A stretch of 64,000 nucleotides of DNA. Source: Lachnospiraceae bacterium (GTDB taxonomy: Bacteria > Bacillota > Clostridia > Lachnospirales > Lachnospiraceae). Positions 26,717 to 36,272 of the stretch are shown in pieces (positions within the stretch are counted from its first letter, which is position 1; every line of letters begins with the position of its first letter). The notes beneath the pieces were generated by a model. That model was not told where the DNA came from and ran no database searches. It saw nothing but the letters and a program-made list of their open reading frames with translations. The stretch spans positions 1-64,000 of the forward strand of contig SVFI01000008.1 of NCBI GenBank assembly GCA_015056905.1. The letters run 5' to 3'. The position numbers and the translations under genes are program-made.

Positions 26717-26763
26717 TGCGTGCATATCACGCAAAAGGAACATGCAAGAATTTTGCATGTTCC
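26717..26763. terminator. tandem hairpins between typA and yigZ
   Basis: TGCGTG-N5-CACGCA at 26717-26733, then GGAACATGCAA-N5-TTGCATGTTCC at 26737-26763. The second is followed by TTTT on the minus strand, so it can end yigZ transcripts; typA runs into both. Confidence 0.7.
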
Positions 26764-26805
26764 TATCTTAGCACGCATGTGCGAAATGTACAAGTTCATT
26801 TTTTA

Positions 26806-27420
26806 TTAGATCGATGCAACCACATCTCCCATTTCAATTATGGCTTTTCCGCTGGTCAGCTGTACAAGTTCTTTCCTGACCTGCTCTGTCATTTCAACCG
26901 GAACCGCAATATGGAATGCTACGTTGGCACCATATTCCGTTTCCTCCAAACGATACTGTTCCTTCTGTTCCATAAAATATTGAACTTTCCCGATATCACC
27001 GTACTCCACCGTGACGGTCAGTAGTTGTAAATCAATCTGTTCCTCTACCCGGCAGTTGGCGATCGCTGCGCTCACAGCCCCCTGATAGGCTCGCACAAGT
27101 CCACCGGTCCCGAGAAGCACTCCTCCAAAATAACGGGTTACTACAACCGCCACATTGTGAATATCCGCTCCGGTCAGCACGGAAAGCATCGGTCTTCCAG
27201 CCGTTCCGCTCGGCTCACCATCATCAGAAGAATGCATAATTTCATTATTTTCTCCAATCACATAAGCGCTGCAGTTATGTCTTGCATCCCAGTACTTTTT
27301 CTTACACCGGGCAATAAACTGCTCCGCCTCCTCCTGCGACTCCACCGGACACATGGTAGCGATGAAGCGGGATTTTTTCTCTATGATTTCACCTTCTGCC
27401 TGTTCCAGAATAATTTTCAT
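26806..27420 (-). CDS. yigZ: YigZ/IMPACT family protein
   Basis: A 204-residue protein of the YigZ/IMPACT family: KKSRFIATMCPVESQEEAEQFIARCKKKYWDARHNCSAYVIG, SDDGEPSGTAGRPML, and VVVTRYFGGVLLGTGGLVRAY; the C-terminal ferredoxin-like domain (DUF1949) follows. Relatives bind translation factors or nucleic acid; bacterial role unsettled. Start at 27420 is set by GGAG; convergent with typA. Confidence 0.92.
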   Translation of the reverse strand: MKIILEQAEGEIIEKKSRFIATMCPVESQEEAEQFIARCKKKYWDARHNCSAYVIGENNEIMHSSDDGEPSGTAGRPMLSVLTGADIHNVAVVVTRYFGGVLLGTGGLVRAYQGAVSAAIANCRVEEQIDLQLLTVTVEYGDIGKVQYFMEQKEQYRLEETEYGANVAFHIAVPVEMTEQVRKELVQLTSGKAIIEMGDVVASI

Positions 27421-27577
27421 ATTTCTGCTCCGTTTCTGCTTTTCCGAAAAACAATTACGGAACAATTATATCGAAATTATTCCGCTCCGTCCATATTCCC
27501 ACCTGAATAACTATGCTATTTTTTGTGAACAATTCTTAATATGGAAGATTTTTCTTCCTTTTGATGTCTGTTTTTGG

Positions 27578-27583
27578 TATAAT
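27578..27583 (+). promoter_or_regulatory. extended -10 promoter of the PBP1A gene
   Basis: TTTGGTATAAT with a TG-N motif before a perfect TATAAT; no good -35 at the proper distance. Confidence 0.55.
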
Positions 27584-27608
27584 CATGAAGAATAGGGAGG
27601 CTATGTTC

Positions 27609-30266
27609 ATGAACTATGGCAAAAGGAGCATTCGCCGCAAACAACGGCAGCTCAATTCAAAATCAACTAAATTCAGCAAAATGTTTATGCTTTACTTTTT
27701 AAAAGCATTGCTCGTATGCGTTCTTGCCGTCGGTATTATAGGTATCTGTTTCGGTATCGGTATTTTCAAGGGCATTTTGGCATCGGCACCGGATATTTCC
27801 AGTCTGGATGTACGTCCTACCGGTTACGCCACGGTCGTCTATGACTCCACCGGCAAACAGATTGCCAAGCTGGTCGGTACGGATTCCAACCGAAGCTATG
27901 TCAATATGGACCAGATTCCGCAGGATATGGCCGATGCATTTGTAGCAATTGAAGACATGCGTTTTTACCAGCACAACGGTATTGATATCAAGGGTATTGC
28001 CCGTGCCGCGGTTGTAGCAATTCAAAGCCGCGATTTGTCACAGGGTGCCAGTACGATTACGCAGCAGCTTTTGAAAAACAACGTTTTTGAAGGCTGGGTC
28101 GGCGAGAATTCGAACTTCGTAAAAATCAAACGAAAGATTCAGGAACAGTACCTTGCCATCGAGCTTGAAAAGAGAATGGATAAAGAAAGTATCTTAGAGC
28201 TTTATATGAATTCCATCAACCTTGGACAGAACACGCTCGGTGTTCAAGCCGCTTCGATGCGCTACTTCAACAAACCGGTATCACAGCTGACTTTGTCCGA
28301 ATGTGCGGTAATTGCAGGTATTACACAGAATCCATCAAAATACAATCCGATTTCCCATCCGGAAGAAAACGTAAAGCGTCGCTCCAAGGTTCTAAATGAC
28401 ATGCTGGAACAGGGTTATATCACACAGGAAGAATACGATGAAGCAGTCTCTGACAATGTATATGCACGCATTCAGATGGTCAACAAAGAAAAGGATGTCG
28501 AGTCGATCAACACCTATTATGTGGACGCCCTGATTGACGAAGTTACGGCTGTCCTGATGGAAGAAAAAGGCTACAATGAAACGCAGGCATACAAACTTGT
28601 GTACAGCGGCGGTCTTCAGATTTACGCAGCACAGGACCCGAAAATCCAGAGCATATGTGACAGCATATACAACGACGAAGAAAACTATCCGGAAGACACG
28701 AAATGGCTTTTGGATTATCAGTTAACGATTAAAACAAGCAATGGGGATTATGTAAACCACTCCACAGAAATGTTTAAGGCTTATTTCCAGCAGCAGAGTG
28801 CAGCTTACAACCTCCTTTATGATTCACAGGATGCAGCGTATGAGGACATTGCCCTTTACCAGACCGCCGTTCTCGGCCCGGGAGATAAAGTACACGATGA
28901 GAGAATCAACCTGACACCACAGCCGCAGGTTTCCATCACGGTTCAGGATCAGGCAACCGGTCATGTGGTTGCCATGGTCGGCGGACGCGGAACCAAAACA
29001 GCCAGCCGTACCTTAAACCGTGCAACGGACACGAAAAGACAACCCGGTTCTACTTTCAAAGTACTTGGTGCTTTTGCCCCGGCCCTTGACAGTGCCGGTA
29101 TGACGCTTGCCTCCGTTCAAAATGATGCGCCGTATACTTACGAAGACGGAACACCGGTGAATAACTGGTATTCGGAATACAAAGGAATTTGTTCTCTCCG
29201 TTACGGCATCGAGCAATCGCTCAATATTGTAACAGTAAAAACTCTGACACAGATTACGCCGCAGCTCGGTTTTGATTACTTATTGGATTTCGGTTTCACA
29301 ACGCTTGTGGAAAGACGTCAAGAGGATACGGAAGACGGTCCTAAGATTTTTACAGACATTACCCAGTCACTTGCCCTTGGCGGATTGACAGACGGTGTCA
29401 CTAATATGGAACTGAACGCCGCCTACGCGTCCATTGCCAATGGTGGTTCCTATATCAAACCGACTTTGTTTACTAAGATTTTAGACCATGACGGTAATGT
29501 TCTGATTGACAATACATCACCGTCACAAAGGCAGGTTATCAAAGAATCAACTGCTTATCTTCTCACCGATGCCATGGTTGACGTTGTCACCAAAGGAACC
29601 GGTGGTGCAGTTAACTTCGGCGGTGATATTGCCATTGCCGGTAAAACCGGTACCACGACAGATGACAAGGACGTGTGGTTTGCAGGATTTTCACCATACT
29701 ATACTGCAACAACATGGACCGGCTATGACAACAATGTAAAAATGAGAGCCGCTTCCGAGAAAGCGCTTTCTAAAACTATGTGGCGGAAAGTTATGTCACA
29801 GATTCATGAGAATCTTCCGGCTGCTTCGTTCAAGAAACCAAGCGGAATCGTAACTGCCACGATATGTTCCAAATCAGGAAAACTTCCGATTGCAGGTATC
29901 TGTGATGCATACCTTGCTACCGAATACTTTGCAGAAGGAACAGTTCCGACAGACTCCTGTACCGTCCATGTAAACGGAATGGTCTGTGCAGCAACCGGAA
30001 TGAGTGCATGTACCACATGTCCGTTCCAGCGTCCGGGTACCATAGAAATCCCACCGGGTGACGATGGTAATCCGGGGCTTACCGAGTACTGTCCTCACAC
30101 AGCAACTTATTTCCTTGATCCGAACAACATCGCTGCCATCCAGGCAGCGCAGGCAGCTTTGCAACAACAGCAGGCGGCAGCGCAGCAACAGGCGGCACAA
30201 CAACAGCAACAGGAAATCGACGCCGAGGCGGATGCACAGGACTCCGGCGAGACACCAACCGAATAA
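27609..30266 (+). CDS. ponA: class A penicillin-binding protein (PBP1A-like)
   Basis: An 885-residue bifunctional peptidoglycan synthase. Short basic cytoplasmic N-terminus and one membrane anchor (~residues 25-55). GT51 glycosyltransferase with AIEDMRFYQHNGIDIKGI (catalytic Glu), QGASTITQQLLKN and LELYMNSINLG. Transpeptidase with GSTFK (nucleophile Ser), SLN and KTGTT. The tail is cysteine-containing (CTTCPFQRPG) and then Gln/Ala-rich. Start at ATG 27609 with GGGAGG 8 nt upstream is preferred over ATG 27603, which would leave only 2 nt. Ends in a hairpin terminator. Confidence 0.94.
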   Translation: MNYGKRSIRRKQRQLNSKSTKFSKMFMLYFLKALLVCVLAVGIIGICFGIGIFKGILASAPDISSLDVRPTGYATVVYDSTGKQIAKLVGTDSNRSYVNMDQIPQDMADAFVAIEDMRFYQHNGIDIKGIARAAVVAIQSRDLSQGASTITQQLLKNNVFEGWVGENSNFVKIKRKIQEQYLAIELEKRMDKESILELYMNSINLGQNTLGVQAASMRYFNKPVSQLTLSECAVIAGITQNPSKYNPISHPEENVKRRSKVLNDMLEQGYITQEEYDEAVSDNVYARIQMVNKEKDVESINTYYVDALIDEVTAVLMEEKGYNETQAYKLVYSGGLQIYAAQDPKIQSICDSIYNDEENYPEDTKWLLDYQLTIKTSNGDYVNHSTEMFKAYFQQQSAAYNLLYDSQDAAYEDIALYQTAVLGPGDKVHDERINLTPQPQVSITVQDQATGHVVAMVGGRGTKTASRTLNRATDTKRQPGSTFKVLGAFAPALDSAGMTLASVQNDAPYTYEDGTPVNNWYSEYKGICSLRYGIEQSLNIVTVKTLTQITPQLGFDYLLDFGFTTLVERRQEDTEDGPKIFTDITQSLALGGLTDGVTNMELNAAYASIANGGSYIKPTLFTKILDHDGNVLIDNTSPSQRQVIKESTAYLLTDAMVDVVTKGTGGAVNFGGDIAIAGKTGTTTDDKDVWFAGFSPYYTATTWTGYDNNVKMRAASEKALSKTMWRKVMSQIHENLPAASFKKPSGIVTATICSKSGKLPIAGICDAYLATEYFAEGTVPTDSCTVHVNGMVCAATGMSACTTCPFQRPGTIEIPPGDDGNPGLTEYCPHTATYFLDPNNIAAIQAAQAALQQQQAAAQQQAAQQQQQEIDAEADAQDSGETPTE

Positions 30267-30275
30267 AAAGCATAC

Positions 30276-30314
30276 AAAAAGGGTATCCAAGTCATTGACC
30301 TGGACACCCTTTTT
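30276..30314. terminator. bidirectional terminator between PBP1A and the GT-C-like gene
   Basis: AAAAAGGGTATCCA pairs with TGGACACCCTTTTT; A and T runs on both sides serve both convergent genes. Confidence 0.85.
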
Positions 30315-30323
30315 ATTACGTTC

Positions 30324-33188
30324 TTATTGATACAGACAAACCTCTATCTCATCCGCAGAAATCTTCTCCCAAGCATCGGACGTAAGTTCCACATAATCTA
30401 TCTTCTCCTGCTGTGACACATAAGGACTTGTACATACCGGAATCAAATAGCTATCTCCTTTAAGACAAAACTCAAACGCTACGGTCCCATCCGGTGACAG
30501 TTCACTTTCCATCATCATGGTAACGCTTACTTCTTCCTCCTCCGCATGTAATCCGTTAAACCCTATCATGCCAAGCTCTTCGCCTGATACCGGCTCATCA
30601 AAAACGATACGGAAACCATTCTCCGTCGCAACCGCCTCAGCATTTACAGAAAGCTGTGTGAGTGGCTGTGACATATCTTCCGCATTACTGCCCCATACTG
30701 CCGGTAAATATGCAAGATTTTTTTTGTGCATAAGCTGTGCAAACGCCTCATCATCCCGATGTGCATCCGGCAATGGATTCTCACCTCGCACGAGATAAAT
30801 TACATTTTCATATTTATATGGGATATAATCCTGTTCCATCAAATAGCGGTAAAGCTTCATGCTCCTGTAACTAAACGGAGCATCGTCGAAACGAATCTCC
30901 GGTGAGGCCAGAATTACATCCGGAAGCTTACCTTCCAGCATCGAAATTGCTCTGTCCTGCATTACCGTATTACTGATATTGTAAGCAGAAGAATACGGGA
31001 GATACAGTGGCATATCAAGCAGGACTGCATTCGCTACCGCATTCGTAATATCAAATACTGTCTGTCCGTTTGTCTCTGCTGCCCGCACAAGCGCATGCAC
31101 ATTCTGAAGGCTGACCAGCGTGTTTCCCTGAATAAAACCGGTCCCGAGATTCGGCATAGAAACAATCTCTCCTGACACATGAACCACCGGATCTTCAATC
31201 TCCCGTCCCATAATTACAGTATCCACATACTCCGGAACCTCTTTCTCCAGCACAAGCGTATCTGCCGTGACAAATGGTGCATCGCCGGCGAGCATAACCG
31301 CCAGCGCAAGCATTGCCGCATAAAGTCCCCAAATACCCATGTGTTCTTCTGACTTGTCCTTTTGAATACGCCACAAAAGCGTTACCGCAGTCAGCAGCAG
31401 GAAAAAGATACCGAGCACTCCCGTACGCAATCCTTCATCGTACCGGACAAACGCATAGTTGGCAAGCACCCAAAAAGCAAGCAGATACGTAACAAACATT
31501 TCTCCCGCTCCCGCTGCGCTTTTTCTCAGCCACATGGCAAAAGAAATAAGAAGCGGAATCAGGAACGCAAACGTCACAATCCAAAAACTTCCCTGTCCAT
31601 TGATCAGCCCGGGTACAAAATAACCGGTCGCCTCGGTAATGTCCTCGAGCATTTCCATTCCGTTGACATACAATGTCGTCCCGGTATTCTCACGCAGGTA
31701 ACTTACAATCTTTAAAAATAACGGTACAAAAGCAACACCGATGACAAACAAAGCTCCCCACGCAATCCATGTCATATTCCGTTTCACCTTGTCACGGCTG
31801 AAACAAAACTCTCTCCACTGTGCGGAAATGTCGCGGAAGAACCGGTATGCAACAACCGGAAAAAACGCAAGCGCCGACGCACCGCCGATCGATGCATTCC
31901 ATGCAATCGCAACAATCGAAAGCAAAATCCATGCATACAGACTCTGCATTCCTTTGTTTACCCGTTCTGAAAACAGAACAAAGAACAAAACAAACATAAA
32001 CCAGTAACGCATTCCCGCGCCCCGAATCATAAACGGCATAAAAAAATAAATGATTGCGAAAGCCTGAAGCTTATGTTCCACAAAGAAATAAATCACCGCC
32101 GCAAGCAGGACTGCCATGAAAAGGTCGCCTACCACTTTTGCCGCGTTGAGCGATAAATACGTCCCGTCAAAAAAGAGATAATTCATTTCCCCGTAATAAT
32201 AGTCGCACATTCCGTGAATCGGAATCATGTCCTGATACGGAAGCTTTCCATAGGAGACAAGCTGCTGCATCGGCATTGAAATCTCACCGTTATGGAAATA
32301 GTCGATGTTCAGTATCCCATCCGGCTGTGAAAACACGCGAATGACCGCGGTCATAACAAACGTAGAAAACAGAAGCGTGTGTTTTGTTTTAAGCTTTTCG
32401 GCCACTGCACAAATCAAACAAACTGCGCAGAGCAAAAGACACATCCATTTCCATCTGCCCGAGTAAAACAGCTCTATCAGCGAGCCATCCTTTTCGTAAC
32501 GATACCTAAAATGCACAAAACCAATCCATGCGAGCGGAAGTAATAATTGAAGCCATCCCAGCAGCGGTGCTCTTTCCCTACAGGCTTTTACCGTCACAAG
32601 CACAACAAAAACAATTCCCGATGCCACCGGCAGAACAAGCGATACTTTATGCCAGATAACACCGGCGGATACAAAAAATCCATTCATAAAAAGCAATACC
32701 GAAGTGATTGCAAGCATCACAATGGCCGTCTGCTCCAAAAGTCCGGCGAACTGCCCGGTCAGCTGTTTTTTGCCCAAAATGAAATATCCGACAAATAAAC
32801 ACACCCACAAGAGAAGCCATTGCAGTGCATATTCTTTTTCCATAAAAAAGAGACCGAGCACAGCCACATAAGAAATCGTAAAAATCATTCCTGCCTGTTT
32901 TTCCCGTCGTCCCATCACACGGTTCCACCATACATAAACCACACCGAACAATAGAAACAGTACCGGCAAACCAATCAGCGCAACCTGCACTATCCCCATA
33001 TCTGCCTGCTTATTATAAGCACTCCATGTTGTGATACCGCAAATCCATTCGGTATAAGCGGGCATCTGTCCATACCATCCGGGTGCAATTTGTCCTAATA
33101 CGGCAAAAAGTGTCAGAACGCCAAGCAGCGCACTGAACACTTTTCCTTTTCCGTCAAATTCTGTCAAAAATCTATCCTTTAAGTTCAT
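30324..33188 (-). CDS. large polytopic membrane protein, GT-C glycosyltransferase-like
   Basis: A 954-residue protein with about 15-18 membrane helices over residues 1-640 and an extracytoplasmic C-terminal domain of ~300 residues. The segment NIDYFHNGEISMPMQQLVSYGKLPYQDMIPIHGMCDYYYG resembles the first extracytoplasmic loop of GT-C lipid-linked glycosyltransferases (acidic residue, small-residue turn, G-PYxD-x4-HG). Substrate unknown; teichoic acid or glycan decoration is plausible. AGGAG precedes the ATG. It starts 10 nt after the sensor-hybrid gene, so the two are likely co-transcribed. Confidence 0.65.
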   Translation of the reverse strand: MNLKDRFLTEFDGKGKVFSALLGVLTLFAVLGQIAPGWYGQMPAYTEWICGITTWSAYNKQADMGIVQVALIGLPVLFLLFGVVYVWWNRVMGRREKQAGMIFTISYVAVLGLFFMEKEYALQWLLLWVCLFVGYFILGKKQLTGQFAGLLEQTAIVMLAITSVLLFMNGFFVSAGVIWHKVSLVLPVASGIVFVVLVTVKACRERAPLLGWLQLLLPLAWIGFVHFRYRYEKDGSLIELFYSGRWKWMCLLLCAVCLICAVAEKLKTKHTLLFSTFVMTAVIRVFSQPDGILNIDYFHNGEISMPMQQLVSYGKLPYQDMIPIHGMCDYYYGEMNYLFFDGTYLSLNAAKVVGDLFMAVLLAAVIYFFVEHKLQAFAIIYFFMPFMIRGAGMRYWFMFVLFFVLFSERVNKGMQSLYAWILLSIVAIAWNASIGGASALAFFPVVAYRFFRDISAQWREFCFSRDKVKRNMTWIAWGALFVIGVAFVPLFLKIVSYLRENTGTTLYVNGMEMLEDITEATGYFVPGLINGQGSFWIVTFAFLIPLLISFAMWLRKSAAGAGEMFVTYLLAFWVLANYAFVRYDEGLRTGVLGIFFLLLTAVTLLWRIQKDKSEEHMGIWGLYAAMLALAVMLAGDAPFVTADTLVLEKEVPEYVDTVIMGREIEDPVVHVSGEIVSMPNLGTGFIQGNTLVSLQNVHALVRAAETNGQTVFDITNAVANAVLLDMPLYLPYSSAYNISNTVMQDRAISMLEGKLPDVILASPEIRFDDAPFSYRSMKLYRYLMEQDYIPYKYENVIYLVRGENPLPDAHRDDEAFAQLMHKKNLAYLPAVWGSNAEDMSQPLTQLSVNAEAVATENGFRIVFDEPVSGEELGMIGFNGLHAEEEEVSVTMMMESELSPDGTVAFEFCLKGDSYLIPVCTSPYVSQQEKIDYVELTSDAWEKISADEIEVCLYQ

Positions 33189-33197
33189 CCTATTCTC

Positions 33198-34742
33198 CTA
33201 CAGACACATACAAAGAGCAATCGCAAGACGAAGCTCATCCTCTTTGATTGGTTTGGAAATCACTTCCGCAAACCGGTTGTCATAGAACATCATCTTCGAC
33301 TCTTCCGTATTGTTGGATGTCATGGCAATGAGCGGAAGTTCTTCATAATACGGGTCTCCCAGCTGTCTGATTTCTTTTGCAATCTGAAGTCCGCCCTTCA
33401 CAGGCATCATATAATCCAATATAATAAGATTAAATTCTTTGGATTGTACCGTCTCCACTGCTTCTTCGCCGGTCGATACACATACCGAATCCAGACCATA
33501 CGATTTGAGAATCGCCGCCACAAGTTTCTGGTTCATCTCATTGTCATCAACAATCAATGCTTTTCCGGCTTTGACATACATAAGGTTCTCCGCCTTCTTA
33601 CGCGACTCTGCAATGAGCATATCCTGCTCTCTCTTACGCATACTTCGCATCTGACGAATCGTTTCCGCACCGTCCACCATCTGCTGGAACGAAATAACAT
33701 AATGTGTACAATACGGATTCCCTCCGGATTTGTTCAAAATGACACCGTTTAATTTCTGAATCATATTTTTACCGAGTGCAAATCCGAGTGCGTTACCATA
33801 TCGAAGGTCTTCTGATAGGTCTTCCTCACAATGGATTTTACATACTACCGTAATATTCTGTCCCTTTTTCGGTGTAATACCCTTTTCATAGGAAACTTCA
33901 AATACCACTTCACCCTTTTCGGTAAACTGAATAAAATCCGACAAAAAGTTAATCAGCGCAAGTTTTATCTTCTCCGGATCACCCTTTAACAGTCCCGGAA
34001 GCTCATCATCAATAACAGACACAAACTTCTTTGCCTGCCCCTGTGTTATCGCCTCCACACGATGCGCCACATCAAGAAAAAGCCCCTTGGTATTATAGCG
34101 CTCCTCCACCTGCTCCTGCATGACCGACGCCGCCGTCGCATAAGTACCGTCTCCCCGATTCTCAAGCTTGTAACCGGAAGAAATCATCTCCTCAAAGTGC
34201 TGCAACAGATAGTACAGCGCAACCATGAGCAGTGCATACTCTAACACAAGAACAACAAAGGCAAGGTAATCTGCCTGATACAACACATCCTTTTTCATTG
34301 ATTCCTGGAATTTGTAAACAAACAATCCTACTTCCACCACAAGCATGGCAATAAAACAATTTCGCGCCGTATGAAAGAAAATTGCCGGGTCCACATAGAG
34401 TAGTGAAAGAAGCGGTACAACTGCATATAAAATCGTAACATTCACAACATTGCTGCACGCCACTAAGCATACAAAAATCTCAAGTACCGTAAGGCAGACA
34501 CACCGATTCCACACCTCATTGTAAGAATAACGGGCAAAAATAAGCGGGAAAAAGCACAACACAACAATTCCAATGCATACCTTAATCAGAAACGACATCT
34601 CGTAATGAAACATCCCTGCCTTATTCGCAATAAATACTGCCGGGCAAAGAATCAGAAATGCAAGTGGAAACCATCGCAAAATCGTATTTACTTTTCTCTC
34701 ATTTTCAGCAAGATAATTTTTAACAAGAAAGATATGATTCAT
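33198..34742 (-). CDS. membrane sensor with degenerate kinase core and receiver domain
   Basis: About 514 residues: six membrane helices (~1-195), then a HATPase-like region and a C-terminal receiver. The receiver is intact (ALIVDDNEMNQKL, Asp in LIILDYMMPVKGG, AMTSNN, ISKPI). The kinase part lacks a HisKA dimerisation/phospho-acceptor domain; it begins directly at a GDPEKIKLALINFLSDFIQFTEKGEV segment whose N-box is altered (LSDFIQF in place of NLxxNAxKF), and the G-boxes are poor (ALGFALGKNMIQKLNG). It is therefore probably not an autophosphorylating kinase. GGGGGAAA precedes ATG 34742. Coupled to the GT-C-like gene downstream. Confidence 0.75.
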   Translation of the reverse strand: MNHIFLVKNYLAENERKVNTILRWFPLAFLILCPAVFIANKAGMFHYEMSFLIKVCIGIVVLCFFPLIFARYSYNEVWNRCVCLTVLEIFVCLVACSNVVNVTILYAVVPLLSLLYVDPAIFFHTARNCFIAMLVVEVGLFVYKFQESMKKDVLYQADYLAFVVLVLEYALLMVALYYLLQHFEEMISSGYKLENRGDGTYATAASVMQEQVEERYNTKGLFLDVAHRVEAITQGQAKKFVSVIDDELPGLLKGDPEKIKLALINFLSDFIQFTEKGEVVFEVSYEKGITPKKGQNITVVCKIHCEEDLSEDLRYGNALGFALGKNMIQKLNGVILNKSGGNPYCTHYVISFQQMVDGAETIRQMRSMRKREQDMLIAESRKKAENLMYVKAGKALIVDDNEMNQKLVAAILKSYGLDSVCVSTGEEAVETVQSKEFNLIILDYMMPVKGGLQIAKEIRQLGDPYYEELPLIAMTSNNTEESKMMFYDNRFAEVISKPIKEDELRLAIALCMCL

Positions 34743-34808
34743 CCTATTTCCCCCATACTCTGATAAATTGATATTACCACACTTCTTATGCATAATCTAG
34801 TTTTTTGT

Positions 34809-34837
34809 TTGACAAAGATTTCTTTCTTTGATACAAT
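34809..34837 (+). promoter_or_regulatory. promoter of tRNA-Thr
   Basis: TTGACA (34809-34814), 17-bp spacer, TACAAT (34832-34837). Confidence 0.75.
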
Positions 34838-34858
34838 ATCGTTCGGTAATCACATTTT

Positions 34859-34931
34859 GCTACCTTGGCTCAGTCGGTAGAGCGTCGCCTTGGTAAGGCG
34901 GAGGTCGGCGGTTCGATTCCGCTAGGTAGCT
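34859..34931 (+). tRNA. tRNA-Thr (anticodon GGT)
   Basis: A full cloverleaf of 73 nt: acceptor GCTACCT/AGGTAGC with discriminator T, D-arm GGCTCAGTCGGTAGAGC, anticodon loop TTGGTAA giving GGT, T-arm with GTTCGATTCC. The 3' CCA is not encoded. It reads Thr codons ACC/ACU. Confidence 0.96.
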
Positions 34932-34934
34932 CTA

Positions 34935-34973
34935 AAAAAAGACCCTAGGAAATCTTCCTAAGGTCTTTTTTTA
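34935..34973. terminator. terminator of tRNA-Thr, shared with XRE gene
   Basis: AAAAAGACC-CTAGG and CCT-AAGGTCTTTTTTT form the stem, followed by a T run; its far end overlaps the stop of the convergent XRE gene. Confidence 0.8.
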
Positions 34974-35204
34974 TTCAATATCTTCTAACAGTTTGTGAAT
35001 AGACACATCCAAGGCCTCCCTGATGTCAAGGAGAACTTCCAACGAAAAAGGCTGGTCACATCCGGGCGCTTCAATCTTAGTCAGATAACTGATACTGATG
35101 CTCGCCTGCTCTGCAAGCTGTTCCTGCGTAAATCCCTTTTGTTTCCGATATTTCTGGATTGCCTGTCCGATGATTCTATATTGTTCTGAGTGTTTCTGGC
35201 TCAT
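34971..35204 (-). CDS. XRE-family transcriptional regulator
   Basis: A 77-residue single-domain Cro/CI-type helix-turn-helix protein (IGQAIQKYRKQKGFTQEQLAEQASISISYLTKIE). Start at ATG 35204 follows GAGGAG. It is divergent from the ADP-ribosylglycohydrolase gene with ~100 bp between, so it may regulate that gene and itself; no effector domain. Confidence 0.9.
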   Translation of the reverse strand: MSQKHSEQYRIIGQAIQKYRKQKGFTQEQLAEQASISISYLTKIEAPGCDQPFSLEVLLDIREALDVSIHKLLEDIE

Positions 35205-35255
35205 TTTCACTTCTCCTCTTTCATACAATTTTAAAGGAAAATATGAAAATTATTA

Positions 35256-35284
35256 TTTCAGTTATATTGAAAGCGTGTTATAAT
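35256..35284 (+). promoter_or_regulatory. promoter for the ADP-ribosylglycohydrolase gene
   Basis: A perfect TATAAT (35279-35284) with TTTCAG 17 bp upstream; weak -35, so it may need activation. Confidence 0.5.
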
Positions 35285-35307
35285 TATATGACAAAGGAGG
35301 GGACAAT

Positions 35308-36186
35308 ATGTATACATATCCAAAAGACAAAGTCAAAGGCGCGTTATACGGAATTGCCATCGGCGATGCCATGGGCGCCACCACAGAATTTTTCCCACAA
35401 CACAGTATCAAAAAACAGTACAAGAAACGCACGGACATTATCGGCAAAGGCTGGCTTAATCTCCTGCCCGGCGAGGTAACCGACCCGACCGAGCTTGCAT
35501 TCTGTGTCTGCGATGCACTGGCAAAAACCGCATCCGTTCGTTCCACTTCCGGCTACAGGAAAGCATTCTTAAATCAATGCTGTCAAAATTATGCCGACTG
35601 GTACGACAGTCATCCCTTTGACATAGAGCGTTGTATCGTAAATGCAATTGAGCATTGCCGAAACGAGAACTACCAAAAATGGGCGCTCTTTTCCACAGTT
35701 CCCGACAACAACGACAGCAGTGTTCTGTTTGCAGTTGCTCCTGCGATTCTTACCCGCCACAGTATTCAGCTTGTGATGGAGCTGGGAAGTCTGACACATA
35801 ATAATTCCATATGCAACAATGGCATCCGAAAATTCAGACAAATTCTGATTGCATGCCTCAGGGACATGGAGGTTACCTCACAGGTATTTTCACAGTTGCC
35901 ACGACGCCACAGAGATATTGATTGCAACATTGACAGTGCCCTATACCATCTGGAAACAACCGCAACATTCGAAACGGCGATTTTGGAGGCAGTTTATCAC
36001 GGCGGTGATACTGACGCCATTGCTGCGCTCACCGGCTGTCTTGCAGGCGCTTCCTACGGATACAGTACAATTCCTCAGCGCTGGATTTCACAACTGATGC
36101 CCTCTGTCAGGGAAAAACTGGATATTTGTGTTGATTCCGTTATCGGTTTACATAACTCAAGCAGCGATGCATCTTCCTGCGCATAA
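35308..36186 (+). CDS. ADP-ribosylglycohydrolase family protein
   Basis: A 292-residue all-alpha protein of the DraG/ARH family, which removes ADP-ribose from proteins or hydrolyses related bonds. KVKGALYGIAIGDAMGATTEF opens it and GGDTDAIAALTGCLAGASYG supplies the C-terminal metal-binding aspartates. The central metal motif reads TDPTELAFCV where active enzymes have TDDT, so one magnesium ligand is replaced by Pro. GGAGGGG precedes the ATG. Divergent from an XRE regulator. One TTATGTAAAC copy (reverse) at 36146. Confidence 0.85.
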   Translation: MYTYPKDKVKGALYGIAIGDAMGATTEFFPQHSIKKQYKKRTDIIGKGWLNLLPGEVTDPTELAFCVCDALAKTASVRSTSGYRKAFLNQCCQNYADWYDSHPFDIERCIVNAIEHCRNENYQKWALFSTVPDNNDSSVLFAVAPAILTRHSIQLVMELGSLTHNNSICNNGIRKFRQILIACLRDMEVTSQVFSQLPRRHRDIDCNIDSALYHLETTATFETAILEAVYHGGDTDAIAALTGCLAGASYGYSTIPQRWISQLMPSVREKLDICVDSVIGLHNSSSDASSCA

Positions 36187-36205
36187 TAGATAGCAATCTT
36201 GCACA

Positions 36206-36261
36206 AAAAAAGCTGTTGCACCACGGATATGATATGCCACATCCATTTTGCAACAGCTTTT
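36206..36261. terminator. hairpin terminator between convergent genes
   Basis: AAAAAGCTGTTGCA pairs with TGCAACAGCTTTT around a long loop; on the minus strand it ends in TTTTTTT, serving the coiled-coil gene. Confidence 0.75.
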
Positions 36262-36272
36262 GCAATGCATCA

